Assembly: GCA_040902195.1 (NCBI GenBank)
Contig: JBBDXS010000019.1
Span: 124,001-188,000 of the forward strand
From: JBBDXS01 sp040902195
Lineage (GTDB): Bacteria; Chloroflexota; Dehalococcoidia; DSTF01; RBG-16-68-14
Reading direction: 5' to 3'
Length of the DNA: 64,000 nucleotides
The translations under genes and the position numbers were made by a program. This document shows, in pieces, positions 26,178 to 33,883 of the stretch (positions are counted from its first letter, which is position 1; each line of letters opens with the position of its first letter). The notes beneath the pieces were generated by a model. The model had not been told where the DNA came from. It worked only from the letters and a program-made list of their open reading frames with translations, and made no database searches.

Positions 26178-27353
26178 ATGGAAGATGTCGTTCTCGTTAG
26201 CGGCTGCCGGACAGCCATCGGGCGCATGGGGGGCGGCTTCTCCAACGTCTCCGCTTCGGACCTGGGCGCCATCGTCCTGCGCGAGGCGGTGCAGCGCGCC
26301 GGGATCAAGCCGGAGCAAGTCAATCAGGTGATCCTGGGCTGCGTCGGGCAGGTGATGGAAGACGCATACATCGCCCGGCACGCTGCGGTGAAGGCGGACC
26401 TGCCCATCGGTATTCCGGCCTACACGGTGAACCGCATCTGCGGCAGCGGCCTGGAGGCGATTAACACGGCCGCGCGCTGGATCCAGACGGGCGACGCCGA
26501 CATCATCGTCGCGGGCGGCGCCGAGAACATGACGATGATGCCGTACTACGTGCGCAATGCGCGCTACGGCTATCGCATCGGCAACGGGACGCTGGAGGAT
26601 GGGATCCAGCACCTGCTGAGCGACCCGTTCAGCAAGGCGCACATGGGCATGACCGCCGAGAACCTGGCCGAGAAGTATGAGGTCTCCCGCGAGACGCAGG
26701 ACGAGTTCGCGCTGCGCAGCCAGCAGCGCGCCGCGGCCGCGATCAAGGCAGGCAAGTTCAAGGACGAGATCGTCCCGGTCGAGGTCAAGGCGGGTAAGGA
26801 GACCAAGGTCATCGATACCGACGAGCATGTGCGCGAGGACACGACGATGGAGTCGTTGTCGAAATTGCGCCCGGCGTTCAAGGAAGGCGGCATGGTGACC
26901 GCGGGCAACGCGAGCGGCATTAACGACGGCGCCGCCGCCGTGGTCGTGATGAGCGCAGCGAAGGCAAACGAGCTCGGTCTCAAGCCGCGCCTCCGCATGG
27001 TCGCGCGCGCCGAGGCGGGCGTGGAGCCATCGCTAATGGGAAGCGGCCCGATCCCGGCCGTGCAGAACGTGCTGCGCAAGGCGGGCATGGACATCGACCA
27101 GATGGACGTCATCGAATTGAACGAGGCGTTTGCATCGGTCGCGGCGGCTTGTAGCGCGGTGCTCGGCCTCGATGAGGAGAAGACGAACCCGAACGGCGGC
27201 GCGATTGCGCTCGGGCACCCGATCGGCGCGTCGGGCGCGATCCTCACCGTGAAGCTCATGTACGAGCTCGAGCGGCGGAACGCGCGCTACGGGCTAGTGA
27301 GCCTTTGTATCGGCGGCGGCCAGGGCATCGCGACGATCTTCGAGCGCGTGTAG
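26178..27353 (+). CDS. Acetyl-CoA acetyltransferase (thiolase)
   Basis: A 391-residue thiolase forming or cleaving acetoacetyl-CoA or longer 3-ketoacyl-CoA. C88 in NRICGSGLEAI is the acyl-accepting Cys, GGAENMT and GHPIGASGA (His) and SLCIGGGQG (second Cys) complete the active site. ATG 26178 follows a GGGGG ribosome site; an earlier ATG overlaps the -10 box and is rejected. It fits with the enoyl-CoA hydratase near 54 kb in fatty-acid or polyhydroxyalkanoate-type metabolism. Confidence 0.96.
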   Translation: MEDVVLVSGCRTAIGRMGGGFSNVSASDLGAIVLREAVQRAGIKPEQVNQVILGCVGQVMEDAYIARHAAVKADLPIGIPAYTVNRICGSGLEAINTAARWIQTGDADIIVAGGAENMTMMPYYVRNARYGYRIGNGTLEDGIQHLLSDPFSKAHMGMTAENLAEKYEVSRETQDEFALRSQQRAAAAIKAGKFKDEIVPVEVKAGKETKVIDTDEHVREDTTMESLSKLRPAFKEGGMVTAGNASGINDGAAAVVVMSAAKANELGLKPRLRMVARAEAGVEPSLMGSGPIPAVQNVLRKAGMDIDQMDVIELNEAFASVAAACSAVLGLDEEKTNPNGGAIALGHPIGASGAILTVKLMYELERRNARYGLVSLCIGGGQGIATIFERV

Positions 27354-27377
27354 CGCGGACGTCCCATCGATACGCAT

Positions 27378-27412
27378 GGAGCCGGGCCAAGAAGCCCGGC
27401 TCCTTTGTTTTG
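27378..27412 (+). terminator. Rho-independent terminator after the thiolase gene
   Basis: GGAGCCGGGC and GCCCGGCTCC form a 10-bp GC stem with a CAAGAA loop, followed by TTTGTTTTG. It lies 24 bp after the thiolase stop. Confidence 0.85.
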
Positions 27413-27428
27413 TGTGGCGTGGCGAGGG

Positions 27429-27446
27429 GCGGACACACGGGTCCGC
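27429..27446. repeat. REP-like palindrome after the thiolase terminator
   Basis: GCGGAC and GTCCGC arms around ACACGG, with a CCTAC flank on one side (GTAGG on the other strand). It belongs to the same flank-plus-palindrome family as those at 40.3 kb. Confidence 0.45.
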
Positions 27447-27467
27447 ACCTACAAGGATGACGGAGAG

Positions 27468-28220
27468 TTACCAGCGAAGCAGATGTCGCGACAGGTTCGC
27501 CGTGATGTCCGGCGGGAGGTCGTCGATGAGGCCGGCTACGTACTGAAGAATGAGCTGGGCATCGATCGCGTTGACGCGATCGTTCTGGTTGACGTCGGCG
27601 CTCGGCAGGTTGGGTAGTTCATCGATCAGGTCGGCGCTGTACTGAAGGACCAGCGCCGCATCGACGGCGTCGATCTGGAAGTCATCGTTCACGTCCCCGA
27701 GCGGCTTAGCAGGCGTCGGCGAGGCTGTTTGCGTAGGCGTGCGCGATGCCGTAGGTGTGGGCGTGCGGGTGGGCGTGCTCGTCGGCGTTCCCGTATTCGT
27801 CGGCGTGGGGGTGATAGTTGGGGTGGGGGTGATAGTTGGCGTGGGGGTTCTGGTCGGCGTGCTGGTACGGGTCGGCGTTGCCGTGGGCGGCGTGCCCGTG
27901 ACGGTAGCGGTTGCCGTCGCTGTGTCGGTCGGCGTGTTGGTTGAGGTTGGGGTATTGGTTGGTGTGTTCGTAGATGTGGGCGTATTCGTACTGGTGGGCG
28001 TGTCGGTGATGGTTGGGGTGTTGGTGATGGTGGGCGTGTCGGTGATAGTTGGAGTATCAGTGATCGTCGGTGTCGGGGTGCCGGCCTCGCCCGCGATGCC
28101 ACCTGTAGGCGCGTCGCTGCTTGCAGTCCACGGGCTACCCGCGATGACGTAGCCGACGACGACGAAGATGAGCGGGGCAGCGGCGACCAGCGCGACAGCG
28201 AGCCGGACCCGGGCGTCCAT
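27468..28220 (-). CDS. Thr-Pro-repeat protein with C-terminal dockerin type I domain
   Basis: A 250-residue exported protein. Residues 9-28 are a membrane/signal segment; residues 48-170 are a low-complexity Thr-Pro tract made of [12 protein letters not shown] and TPTRTP units; residues 175-237 form two dockerin-type calcium loops, [13 protein letters not shown] (from D176) and [13 protein letters not shown] (from D209), each followed by a LVLQY/LILQY helix. Dockerins bind cohesins in cellulosome-like assemblies, but no cohesin gene is seen. A ribosome site GGAGG precedes the ATG. It is divergent from gmd. Confidence 0.87.
   Translation of the reverse strand: MDARVRLAVALVAAAPLIFVVVGYVIAGSPWTASSDAPTGGIAGEAGTPTPTITDTPTITDTPTITNTPTITDTPTSTNTPTSTNTPTNTPTSTNTPTDTATATATVTGTPPTATPTRTSTPTRTPTPTITPTPTITPTPTNTGTPTSTPTRTPTPTASRTPTQTASPTPAKPLGDVNDDFQIDAVDAALVLQYSADLIDELPNLPSADVNQNDRVNAIDAQLILQYVAGLIDDLPPDITANLSRHLLRW
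27711..28079 (-). repeat. In-frame tandem repeat coding the Thr-Pro tract
   Basis: Imperfect 6-codon (18-bp) and shorter units repeat for about 370 bp, coding TPTITD-, TPTSTN- and TPTRTP-like hexapeptides. Its plus-strand complement is T/G-rich. Copy number would be expected to vary between strains. Confidence 0.85.
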
Positions 28221-28237
28221 GCCAATCCTCCGGCAAA

Positions 28238-28243
28238 ATCGTA
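28238..28243 (-). promoter_or_regulatory. -10 box of the dockerin gene
   Basis: The minus strand reads TG-TACGAT, 17 nt before the ATG, with a GGAGGATT ribosome site in between. It is divergent from the gmd promoter. Confidence 0.35.
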
Positions 28244-28298
28244 CACCCGCCTAAGCAAGTTGTCAACTCTGCTCCTCGACCCCGTGCTAGCGAGCCGC

Positions 28299-28304
28299 TA
28301 GAAT
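28299..28304 (+). promoter_or_regulatory. -10 box of the gmd gene
   Basis: GC-TAGAAT, 23 nt before the ATG at 28328. The -35 region is weak (CTCGAC at about 17 bp). Confidence 0.45.
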
Positions 28305-28327
28305 AGGGACACTCTCGCTTACCAAGG

Positions 28328-29335
28328 ATGGCAAACGATATGCCGACCGCGCTTGTAACGGGCATTACTGGACAAGACGGCTCCTATCTCGCGGAGCACC
28401 TGCTGTCGTTGGGCTACGAGGTCTGGGGCCTCGTGCGCGGGCAGGCGAACCCCAAGCGGCTGCTTGTCGAGTCGCTGCTGCCGGACGTGAAGGTCATCGA
28501 AGGCGACCTGCTCGATCAGGCGTCGCTGATCAACGCCGTGCAGCGAGCGCAGCCGGACGAGGTCTACAACCTGGGCGCGATCAGCTTTGTCGCGCTTTCG
28601 TGGAACCAGGCGGAGCTGACGGCCGAGACGACTGGCCTTGGCGTGCTCCGGATGCTCGAGGCGATCCGGCTCGTGAGCGGCGCGACGCCGTCGCGCAGCG
28701 AAAGCGGACGCGGGATCAAGTTCTACCAGGCATCGAGCAGCGAGATGTTCGGCAAGGTGCGCGAGTCGCCGCAGAATGAAAACACGACGTTTTATCCGCG
28801 CAGCCCTTACGGCGTCGCGAAGGTGTACGGGCACTACATCACGGTGAACTTCCGCGAGAGCTACAACATCTTCGCCTGCAGCGGCATCTTGTTTAACCAC
28901 GAGTCGCCGCGGCGCGGCCCGGAGTTCGTCACGCGCAAGCTCAGTCTCGGCGCGGCGCGCATCAAGCTCGGCAAGCAAAAGCAGCTTGCGATGGGCAACC
29001 TCGACTCGAAGCGCGACTGGGGCTATGCGCCCGATTTTGTGCGCGCGATGCACCTGATGCTGCAGCAGCCCGAGCCGGACACATACGTCCTCGGCACCGG
29101 CGAGACGCACTCGGGACGCGAGTTCGCGGAGCTGGCGTTCAAGCACGTCGGGCTTGACTGCGATGACTACATCACGATGGACAAGCAGTTCCTGCGTCCC
29201 GCGGAGGTCGACTACTTGCTGGCGGACGCGACGAAGGCGCGAGAGAAGCTCGGCTGGACGCCGTCCGTGACGTTCGAGGAGCTTGTGCGGATCATGGTCG
29301 AGTCGGACCTACAGGCCGAGACGAAGGCGAGCTAG
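28328..29335 (+). CDS. gmd: GDP-mannose 4,6-dehydratase
   Basis: A 335-residue short-chain dehydrogenase/reductase that converts GDP-mannose to GDP-4-keto-6-deoxymannose, the entry to GDP-fucose or GDP-rhamnose. TGITGQDGSYLAEHLL is the NADP-binding loop, SSSEMFGKV and SPYGVAKVYGHYI supply the catalytic Ser/Thr-Glu and Tyr-Lys, and FNHESPRRGPEFVTRK binds GDP-mannose. The start could be the ATG at 28328 or the one at 28340. No fucose synthase lies beside it. Confidence 0.95.
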   Translation: MANDMPTALVTGITGQDGSYLAEHLLSLGYEVWGLVRGQANPKRLLVESLLPDVKVIEGDLLDQASLINAVQRAQPDEVYNLGAISFVALSWNQAELTAETTGLGVLRMLEAIRLVSGATPSRSESGRGIKFYQASSSEMFGKVRESPQNENTTFYPRSPYGVAKVYGHYITVNFRESYNIFACSGILFNHESPRRGPEFVTRKLSLGAARIKLGKQKQLAMGNLDSKRDWGYAPDFVRAMHLMLQQPEPDTYVLGTGETHSGREFAELAFKHVGLDCDDYITMDKQFLRPAEVDYLLADATKAREKLGWTPSVTFEELVRIMVESDLQAETKAS

Positions 29336-29367
29336 CAAGTCGACGCGCGATAGGCTGGCGGCTGTCC

Positions 29368-29408
29368 TACAATGGGAGCGAAGGATCGCCCCGGCTGTTG
29401 TCGGGGCG
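29368..29408 (+). promoter_or_regulatory. Promoter and leader hairpin of the MBL-fold gene
   Basis: TACAAT at 29368-29373 is followed by a perfect 7-bp hairpin, CGCCCCG and CGGGGCG (29387-29408), then GGAGG and a GTG start at 29433. The hairpin sits in the leader just ahead of the ribosome site. Confidence 0.45.
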
Positions 29409-29432
29409 TCGCACGCTAGAGGAGGTGTGACC

Positions 29433-30437
29433 GTGCCCACGGAAGTGCTCTCGGGGCTGTATCAGCTCAAGGTGCCGATTCCGGACAATCCGCTCGGCTG
29501 GGTGCTGCCGTACCTGATCCCCGGCGACGACGGCTACACGCTCGTCGATTGCGGGTGGAACACGGAGGAAGCGTTCGCGGCGCTCGAGCGCGAGCTGAAC
29601 GATCTGAGCCTGACGTTTGACGACATCAAGCGCCTGCTCGTCACGCACGTCCACCCGGACCATTACGGCCTGGCCGGGCGGATCAAGGAAGTCTGCGGCG
29701 CGCAGGTGATCATCCACCAGCGCGAACGTGACTTCATCCGCAGCCGCTATCGCAACCCCGGGCAGCTCCTGGAGCGCGTTGCGGTCTGGCTGAGCGAAAA
29801 CGGCGTACCGAAGGTAGAAGTCGAGGACTTGCAGCACTCATCGATGCCGGCGCGAAGCTGGGTCGTGCCTGTCGAGCCGGACGCGGTGCTCTGGGGCGGC
29901 GAGACGATCGATTTTGGCATGTACAAATTCGAGGTGTACTGGACGCCCGGGCATTCGCCGGGGCACATCTGCTTTTACGAGCGCGCGCAGCGCGCGATCC
30001 TGACGGGAGACCACGTGCTGCCAACGATCACCCCGAATGTGGGCCTGCACCCGCAGCAGCAGGGCAACCCGCTAGGCGATTACCTTGCGTCGCTGCAACG
30101 TCTCGAGCCGCTGGAAGTCGACGATGTCTTTCCTGCGCACGAGCACTCGTTCAAGGACCTGCAGGGCCGCCTTGTGAGCATCGTCGAGCACCACCACGAG
30201 CGGCTCGATGAGATGCTCGCGGTCGTGCGGGAGAGGGAGCGCGCGACGGCGTATGATGTCGCGTCGACCATCGAGTGGACGATTGGCGGTTTTGAGAAGT
30301 TCAACTCTTGGACGCGCCGCGCGGCAATCAGCGAGACGCTGGCGCACCTGGAGTACGCGGTCTACGAAGGCCGCCTGCGCCAGGTGCGCGAAGGCAACGT
30401 CCAGAAGTACGAGCTGATTACGGAAGGCGCGGACTAA
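29433..30437 (+). CDS. Metallo-beta-lactamase-fold hydrolase with C-terminal winged helix
   Basis: A 334-residue MBL hydrolase. THVHPDH gives H72, H74, D76 and H77; WTPGHSPGH and TGDHVLP give further metal ligands; FPAHEHSF ends the fold. Residues after about 255 (ERATAYDVASTIE ... ISETLAHLEYAVYEGRL) form the winged-helix domain of the LACTB2/BLACT_WH type. Substrate unknown; LACTB2 homologues include thioesterase- and RNase-like enzymes. The GTG start follows GGAGG. Its stop overlaps the convergent GltD-like gene by 4 bp. Confidence 0.9.
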   Translation: MPTEVLSGLYQLKVPIPDNPLGWVLPYLIPGDDGYTLVDCGWNTEEAFAALERELNDLSLTFDDIKRLLVTHVHPDHYGLAGRIKEVCGAQVIIHQRERDFIRSRYRNPGQLLERVAVWLSENGVPKVEVEDLQHSSMPARSWVVPVEPDAVLWGGETIDFGMYKFEVYWTPGHSPGHICFYERAQRAILTGDHVLPTITPNVGLHPQQQGNPLGDYLASLQRLEPLEVDDVFPAHEHSFKDLQGRLVSIVEHHHERLDEMLAVVRERERATAYDVASTIEWTIGGFEKFNSWTRRAAISETLAHLEYAVYEGRLRQVREGNVQKYELITEGAD

Positions 30438-31909
30438 CCCGCGCGCGTGAGGCCAACGATCGATGATCCCTGGCTGCCGGGCAGGCTGCCGAGGTAGCGA
30501 TCGATCGCGTTGGCGGCGCGGCGGCCGTCCGCGAGCGCCGTAACGACGAGATCGGCGCCGTTCACGGCGTCTCCACCCGCGAAGACGCCCGGGCGCGTCG
30601 TCTGGAACGTCTCGGGGTCCACCTTCACCAGGGCACGGTCCGTCGAGATGCCGCTCGATAGGCGCGCAACCTCTTCGTCACCCCCGTAGCCGATCGCGAC
30701 GACGATGATGTCCGCTTCGACAACGAACTCCTCGCCGGTAGGGACGGGCCGGCGGCGTCCGCTCTCGTCGGGCTCGCCGAGCGCCATGCGCGCGAAGTAA
30801 CCGCGCGCGACCTTGCCTTCGTCGCCCGCCTCAAACTTGATGGGCGCGGCAAGATACTCGAATCGGACGCCCTCTTCCAGCGCGTGCTTGCGCTCTTCGA
30901 TGCGGCCGAGCTGCTCCGTCTCGGTGCGACGGTACGCACAGGTGACCTCCTTTGCGCCGAGACGCACGGCGGTGCGCACGCAGTCCATCGACGTGTCGCC
31001 GCCGCCGACGACGAGGACCTTGTCGACAGGAGGGAGCGGTTCGCGCATGAACTCGGGGAGGAGATCGGAGGCGAGGTTGCCGCGCACGAGGTACTCGGTC
31101 GCCATGATCACGCCGGGCAGATCGACGCCGTCGACTTCGAGACGGTTGCCCTGGCTGGCGCCGTGGCCGAGGAACACCGCGCTATAGCCCTGCTCGAAGA
31201 GCTGGTCGATCGTGATATCGCGGCCTACGAACGTGTTGCCGACGAACTTGATGCCCATCTTCCAAAGATGCGCCAGGTACTCCTGGAGGATCTCCTTCTG
31301 CATCTTGAAGTTTGGGATACCGTAGAGAAGGACGCCGCCCGGTTCCTTCCAGGAGTCGAACAGCGTGACCTGGTGGCCCTTTTTCGCCAGCTCCTCCGCG
31401 ACGGCGAGGCCTGCGGGCCCCGCCCCAACGACGGCGACTCGATGGCCCGTGGGCGGCAGCGGTTCGGGCGCGGGCCAGCCCTCCGTTTGGCGCTGGGTGT
31501 CGGTCACGAACGCTTCGAGCTTGCCGATCGCAACGGGCGGCTGCGGCTCGAGTCCGTCCGGGCGGATCGCGTAGGCCACCACGCAGTCGCCCTCGCAGAG
31601 GCGCTCCTGCGGACAGAGGCGCCCGCACATCTCCGGCAGGTTGCTCGTCTCGCGGAAGACGTTCGCCGCGCCGATGACGTCGCCGCGTTCGAGGAGGATC
31701 AGCGAGCCGGGGATGTCGTTGCCTACGGGGCAGGCTGTCTGGCAGGGAGCGTCGGGACAATGGATGCAGCGCGTCGCCTCGAGCTGCGCGGTCTCCAGAT
31801 CGAAGCCGACGAAGGTCTCTTTCCAGTTGGTGATGCGGACCTGAGGGGCCTGCTTGGGGATAGGCTGCCCTTCGATGCGCAACCGCCGATGGGTATCGTT
31901 GTCCATCAC
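30434..31909 (-). CDS. GltD-like FAD/NAD(P)-binding oxidoreductase (glutamate synthase small-subunit family)
   Basis: A 491-residue flavoprotein. N-terminal Cys motif CIHCPDAPCQTACPVGNDIP and a second cluster MCGRLCPQERLCEGDC bind Fe-S centres; VAVVGAGPAGLAVAEEL is the FAD Rossmann loop, VLVVGGGDTSMDC the NAD(P) loop and FAGGDAVNGADLVVTAL the closing motif. No glutamate synthase large subunit is beside it, so it may serve as an electron-input module for another partner (as in NfnB, PreT or PydA). It ends in a 4-bp overlap with the convergent MBL gene. Confidence 0.9.
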   Translation of the reverse strand: MMDNDTHRRLRIEGQPIPKQAPQVRITNWKETFVGFDLETAQLEATRCIHCPDAPCQTACPVGNDIPGSLILLERGDVIGAANVFRETSNLPEMCGRLCPQERLCEGDCVVAYAIRPDGLEPQPPVAIGKLEAFVTDTQRQTEGWPAPEPLPPTGHRVAVVGAGPAGLAVAEELAKKGHQVTLFDSWKEPGGVLLYGIPNFKMQKEILQEYLAHLWKMGIKFVGNTFVGRDITIDQLFEQGYSAVFLGHGASQGNRLEVDGVDLPGVIMATEYLVRGNLASDLLPEFMREPLPPVDKVLVVGGGDTSMDCVRTAVRLGAKEVTCAYRRTETEQLGRIEERKHALEEGVRFEYLAAPIKFEAGDEGKVARGYFARMALGEPDESGRRRPVPTGEEFVVEADIIVVAIGYGGDEEVARLSSGISTDRALVKVDPETFQTTRPGVFAGGDAVNGADLVVTALADGRRAANAIDRYLGSLPGSQGSSIVGLTRAG

Positions 31910-31925
31910 ATCAGCCCTCGCCAGC

Positions 31926-31944
31926 CGGCGGGTTGCCCCCGCCG
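31926..31944. repeat. REP-like palindrome with GTAGCG flank
   Basis: CGGCGGG and CCCGCCG arms with a TTGCC loop, followed by TAGCGG. It lies between the ABC1 kinase and GltD-like genes. Confidence 0.4.
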
Positions 31945-32000
31945 TAGCGGGTGCTCAAGTGTAGCCTCTTGCGAACAGGTTAGCAAACGAACGAGCGAGC

Positions 32001-33302
32001 TTATTGGGCGGCAGAGGCGGCCGGCGGAAGCTGCGCGCCCAGCACGTCGACGATGTTAACCTCTGAGCCGAGCTGCGCCTCCAGTCCTCCGAGGAGGCCC
32101 ATGACACGGCCGATGTAGAGGAACTCGCCGGGGACGCGGACGACAGGGTTTTCACGAAGGATCTGCATCATGCGGCCCTGGAACTCCATGAGGAGTTTCT
32201 TGTCGTTGTTGAACTCATCGTTGCGCTCGAGGCGGGTAAGGAGCGCCTCGCCGAGCGCGTCGAAGACGGCGTCGTCGTGGCGCTTGGTGCGAAAGCCAAG
32301 CTCGCGAAAGGCTGCTGCCAGGCCGGCCTTGTCTCTACCAAGGAGCGCCGTGATGAGCTTGACGAAGCCCTGGAGGAACGCCGGGTCGAGCTGCTTGGCG
32401 AGGCCGAAGTCCACGATGACGAGCTTGGGGCCGGGCTGAATGAAGAGGTTCCCCGGATGCGGATCCGCGTGGAAGAAGCCGTGCGTAAAGATCTGGCGTA
32501 TGTAGCTCTCGGTGAGGAGCTTGGCGACGGCCTGGCGCTCGATGCCGGCAGCGTCGAGCGCGGCCATGTCGGTGATCTTGATCCCCTCGATGAACTCCAT
32601 CGTGAGGACGCGACGCGTCGTGTAGTCCCAGTAGATCTTCGGGACGACGATGTCGGCCTGGCCCGCGAAGTTGCGCGCGGTGGCCTCGGCGTTGCGCCCT
32701 TCGTTGATGAAGTCCAGCTCGAATGGGATGTTGGTCGTGAGCTCATCGACGATGGACATCACGTCGAAGTCGCGGAGGACGCGCGTGCCGATCTGCCCTA
32801 AGATGCGCATGTTCTGGAGGTCGACGTTGACGATCTCTTCGATGTCGGGGTACTGCACCTTCACCGCGACGTCGCGCCCGTCGTGGAGGCGTCCCCGGTG
32901 GACCTGCGCGAGCGAGGCGGAGGCAATGGGCGTCTCGCCCAGCTCGGCGAAGACTTCGGGAATAGGCCGGCGCAGCTCTCGCTCGATCGCTTCGCGGATG
33001 ACGGGGTAGGGCTTGGGTGGGACGGCATCGTGCAGCTGCGAGAGGACCTCGATGTACTCGTCGGGGAAGAGGTCCGCCCGCGCGCCGATGAGCTGTCCGA
33101 CCTTGATGAGCAGGCCGCGTAGGTCCGTCGCCGTCTTGAGGATCTTCTCTGCGCTCTGGCGGTGGTACTCGGACAGGCGGCGCCGCGCTTCCTCGTTAAC
33201 AAGGGCGCGGTCGCGCCACGAGCGCCAGCGGTAGCCGGCATAAATGCCAGCCGCGAGGCGGCCGACACGGCTGGAACGTCGAGCGCGCTGGAGCGGATTC
33301 AT
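32001..33302 (-). CDS. ABC1/UbiB-like atypical kinase
   Basis: A 433-residue ABC1/AarF-family protein. LIKVGQLIGARADLFPDEY is the KxGQ motif that replaces the canonical glycine-rich loop, followed by ASASLAQVHRGRL with the Ala-rich loop, DVAVKVQYP (Lys), HGFFHADPHPGNLF (catalytic loop) and VDFGLAKQLD (DFG-like). These proteins act in isoprenoid-lipid or quinone homeostasis. ATG at 33302 begins MNPLQRARRSSRV; -10 TACAAT lies 9 nt upstream. Confidence 0.93.
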   Translation of the reverse strand: MNPLQRARRSSRVGRLAAGIYAGYRWRSWRDRALVNEEARRRLSEYHRQSAEKILKTATDLRGLLIKVGQLIGARADLFPDEYIEVLSQLHDAVPPKPYPVIREAIERELRRPIPEVFAELGETPIASASLAQVHRGRLHDGRDVAVKVQYPDIEEIVNVDLQNMRILGQIGTRVLRDFDVMSIVDELTTNIPFELDFINEGRNAEATARNFAGQADIVVPKIYWDYTTRRVLTMEFIEGIKITDMAALDAAGIERQAVAKLLTESYIRQIFTHGFFHADPHPGNLFIQPGPKLVIVDFGLAKQLDPAFLQGFVKLITALLGRDKAGLAAAFRELGFRTKRHDDAVFDALGEALLTRLERNDEFNNDKKLLMEFQGRMMQILRENPVVRVPGEFLYIGRVMGLLGGLEAQLGSEVNIVDVLGAQLPPAASAAQ

Positions 33303-33311
33303 GATATTGGC

Positions 33312-33317
33312 ATTGTA
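33312..33317 (-). promoter_or_regulatory. -10 box of the ABC1 kinase gene
   Basis: The minus strand reads GC-TACAAT, 9 nt before the ATG. Leaderless-type spacing. Confidence 0.5.
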
Positions 33318-33356
33318 GCTATGCGCGAATCCAGCGTCGAAGGAACGATGGCGGGC

Positions 33357-33385
33357 TTGCAAGGCGGGCAGGGGGCGTCTAGAAT
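33357..33385 (+). promoter_or_regulatory. Promoter of the cNMP-binding gene
   Basis: TTGCAA (33357-33362), 17-bp spacer, TAGAAT (33380-33385), a textbook sigma-70-type pair, with a leader of about 40 nt and a GGAGG site before ATG 33433. Confidence 0.65.
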
Positions 33386-33432
33386 ACGCAGGCGCCGCCG
33401 GTGAATGCCTTAAGGCGGCAGGAGGTCGATCG

Positions 33433-33846
33433 ATGGGCTACGAGGAAACGCTCAAGAACGTCCCGCTCTTCTCCGGACTGGCTAAGTCCGACCTTGCGCG
33501 TCTCGCGAAGGTCGTTGTGCCTCGCAGATACGGGAAGGGGGAGGAGATCGTCAAGGAAGGCGAGCAGGCGGTTGCCTTCTACGTCATCGTCAAGGGCAAG
33601 GTTGATATCAAGAAGGGCGAGGAGACGATCAACTCGCTGGGCGCAGGCGACCCGTTCGGCGAGATGGCGCTCCTGGATGGGCACCCACGCGCCACGAGCG
33701 TCATCGCTTCAGAAGACGGGACAGAGTGCCTTGTCATGACGCGTTGGGACTTCACGGCGGAGTTGAACACAGACCCCTCGATCGCGCTGGCGATGTTGCC
33801 GGTGCTGAGCAAGCGCATTCGTCAGCTCGAAGCGGACATCCACTAG
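33433..33846 (+). CDS. Stand-alone cyclic-nucleotide-binding domain protein
   Basis: A 137-residue cNMP-binding domain of the CRP/CAP fold without a DNA-binding helix-turn-helix. The phosphate-binding cassette is GDPFGEMALLDGHPRATSV, containing the FGE and the Arg that contact cyclic phosphate. KNVPLFSGLAKSDLARLA is the usual opening helix. It may regulate by protein-protein contact; no partner is obvious from position. Confidence 0.92.
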   Translation: MGYEETLKNVPLFSGLAKSDLARLAKVVVPRRYGKGEEIVKEGEQAVAFYVIVKGKVDIKKGEETINSLGAGDPFGEMALLDGHPRATSVIASEDGTECLVMTRWDFTAELNTDPSIALAMLPVLSKRIRQLEADIH

Positions 33847-33883
33847 CGCGCGACGAGCCAGACGCGTTCGCGGCCAGTCGGGA

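Noticed and set aside
27711..28079. Tandem repeat considered as a CRISPR array
   Set aside because: Units are 6 codons long, in frame and code a TP tract; there are no unique spacers of equal length or cas genes.
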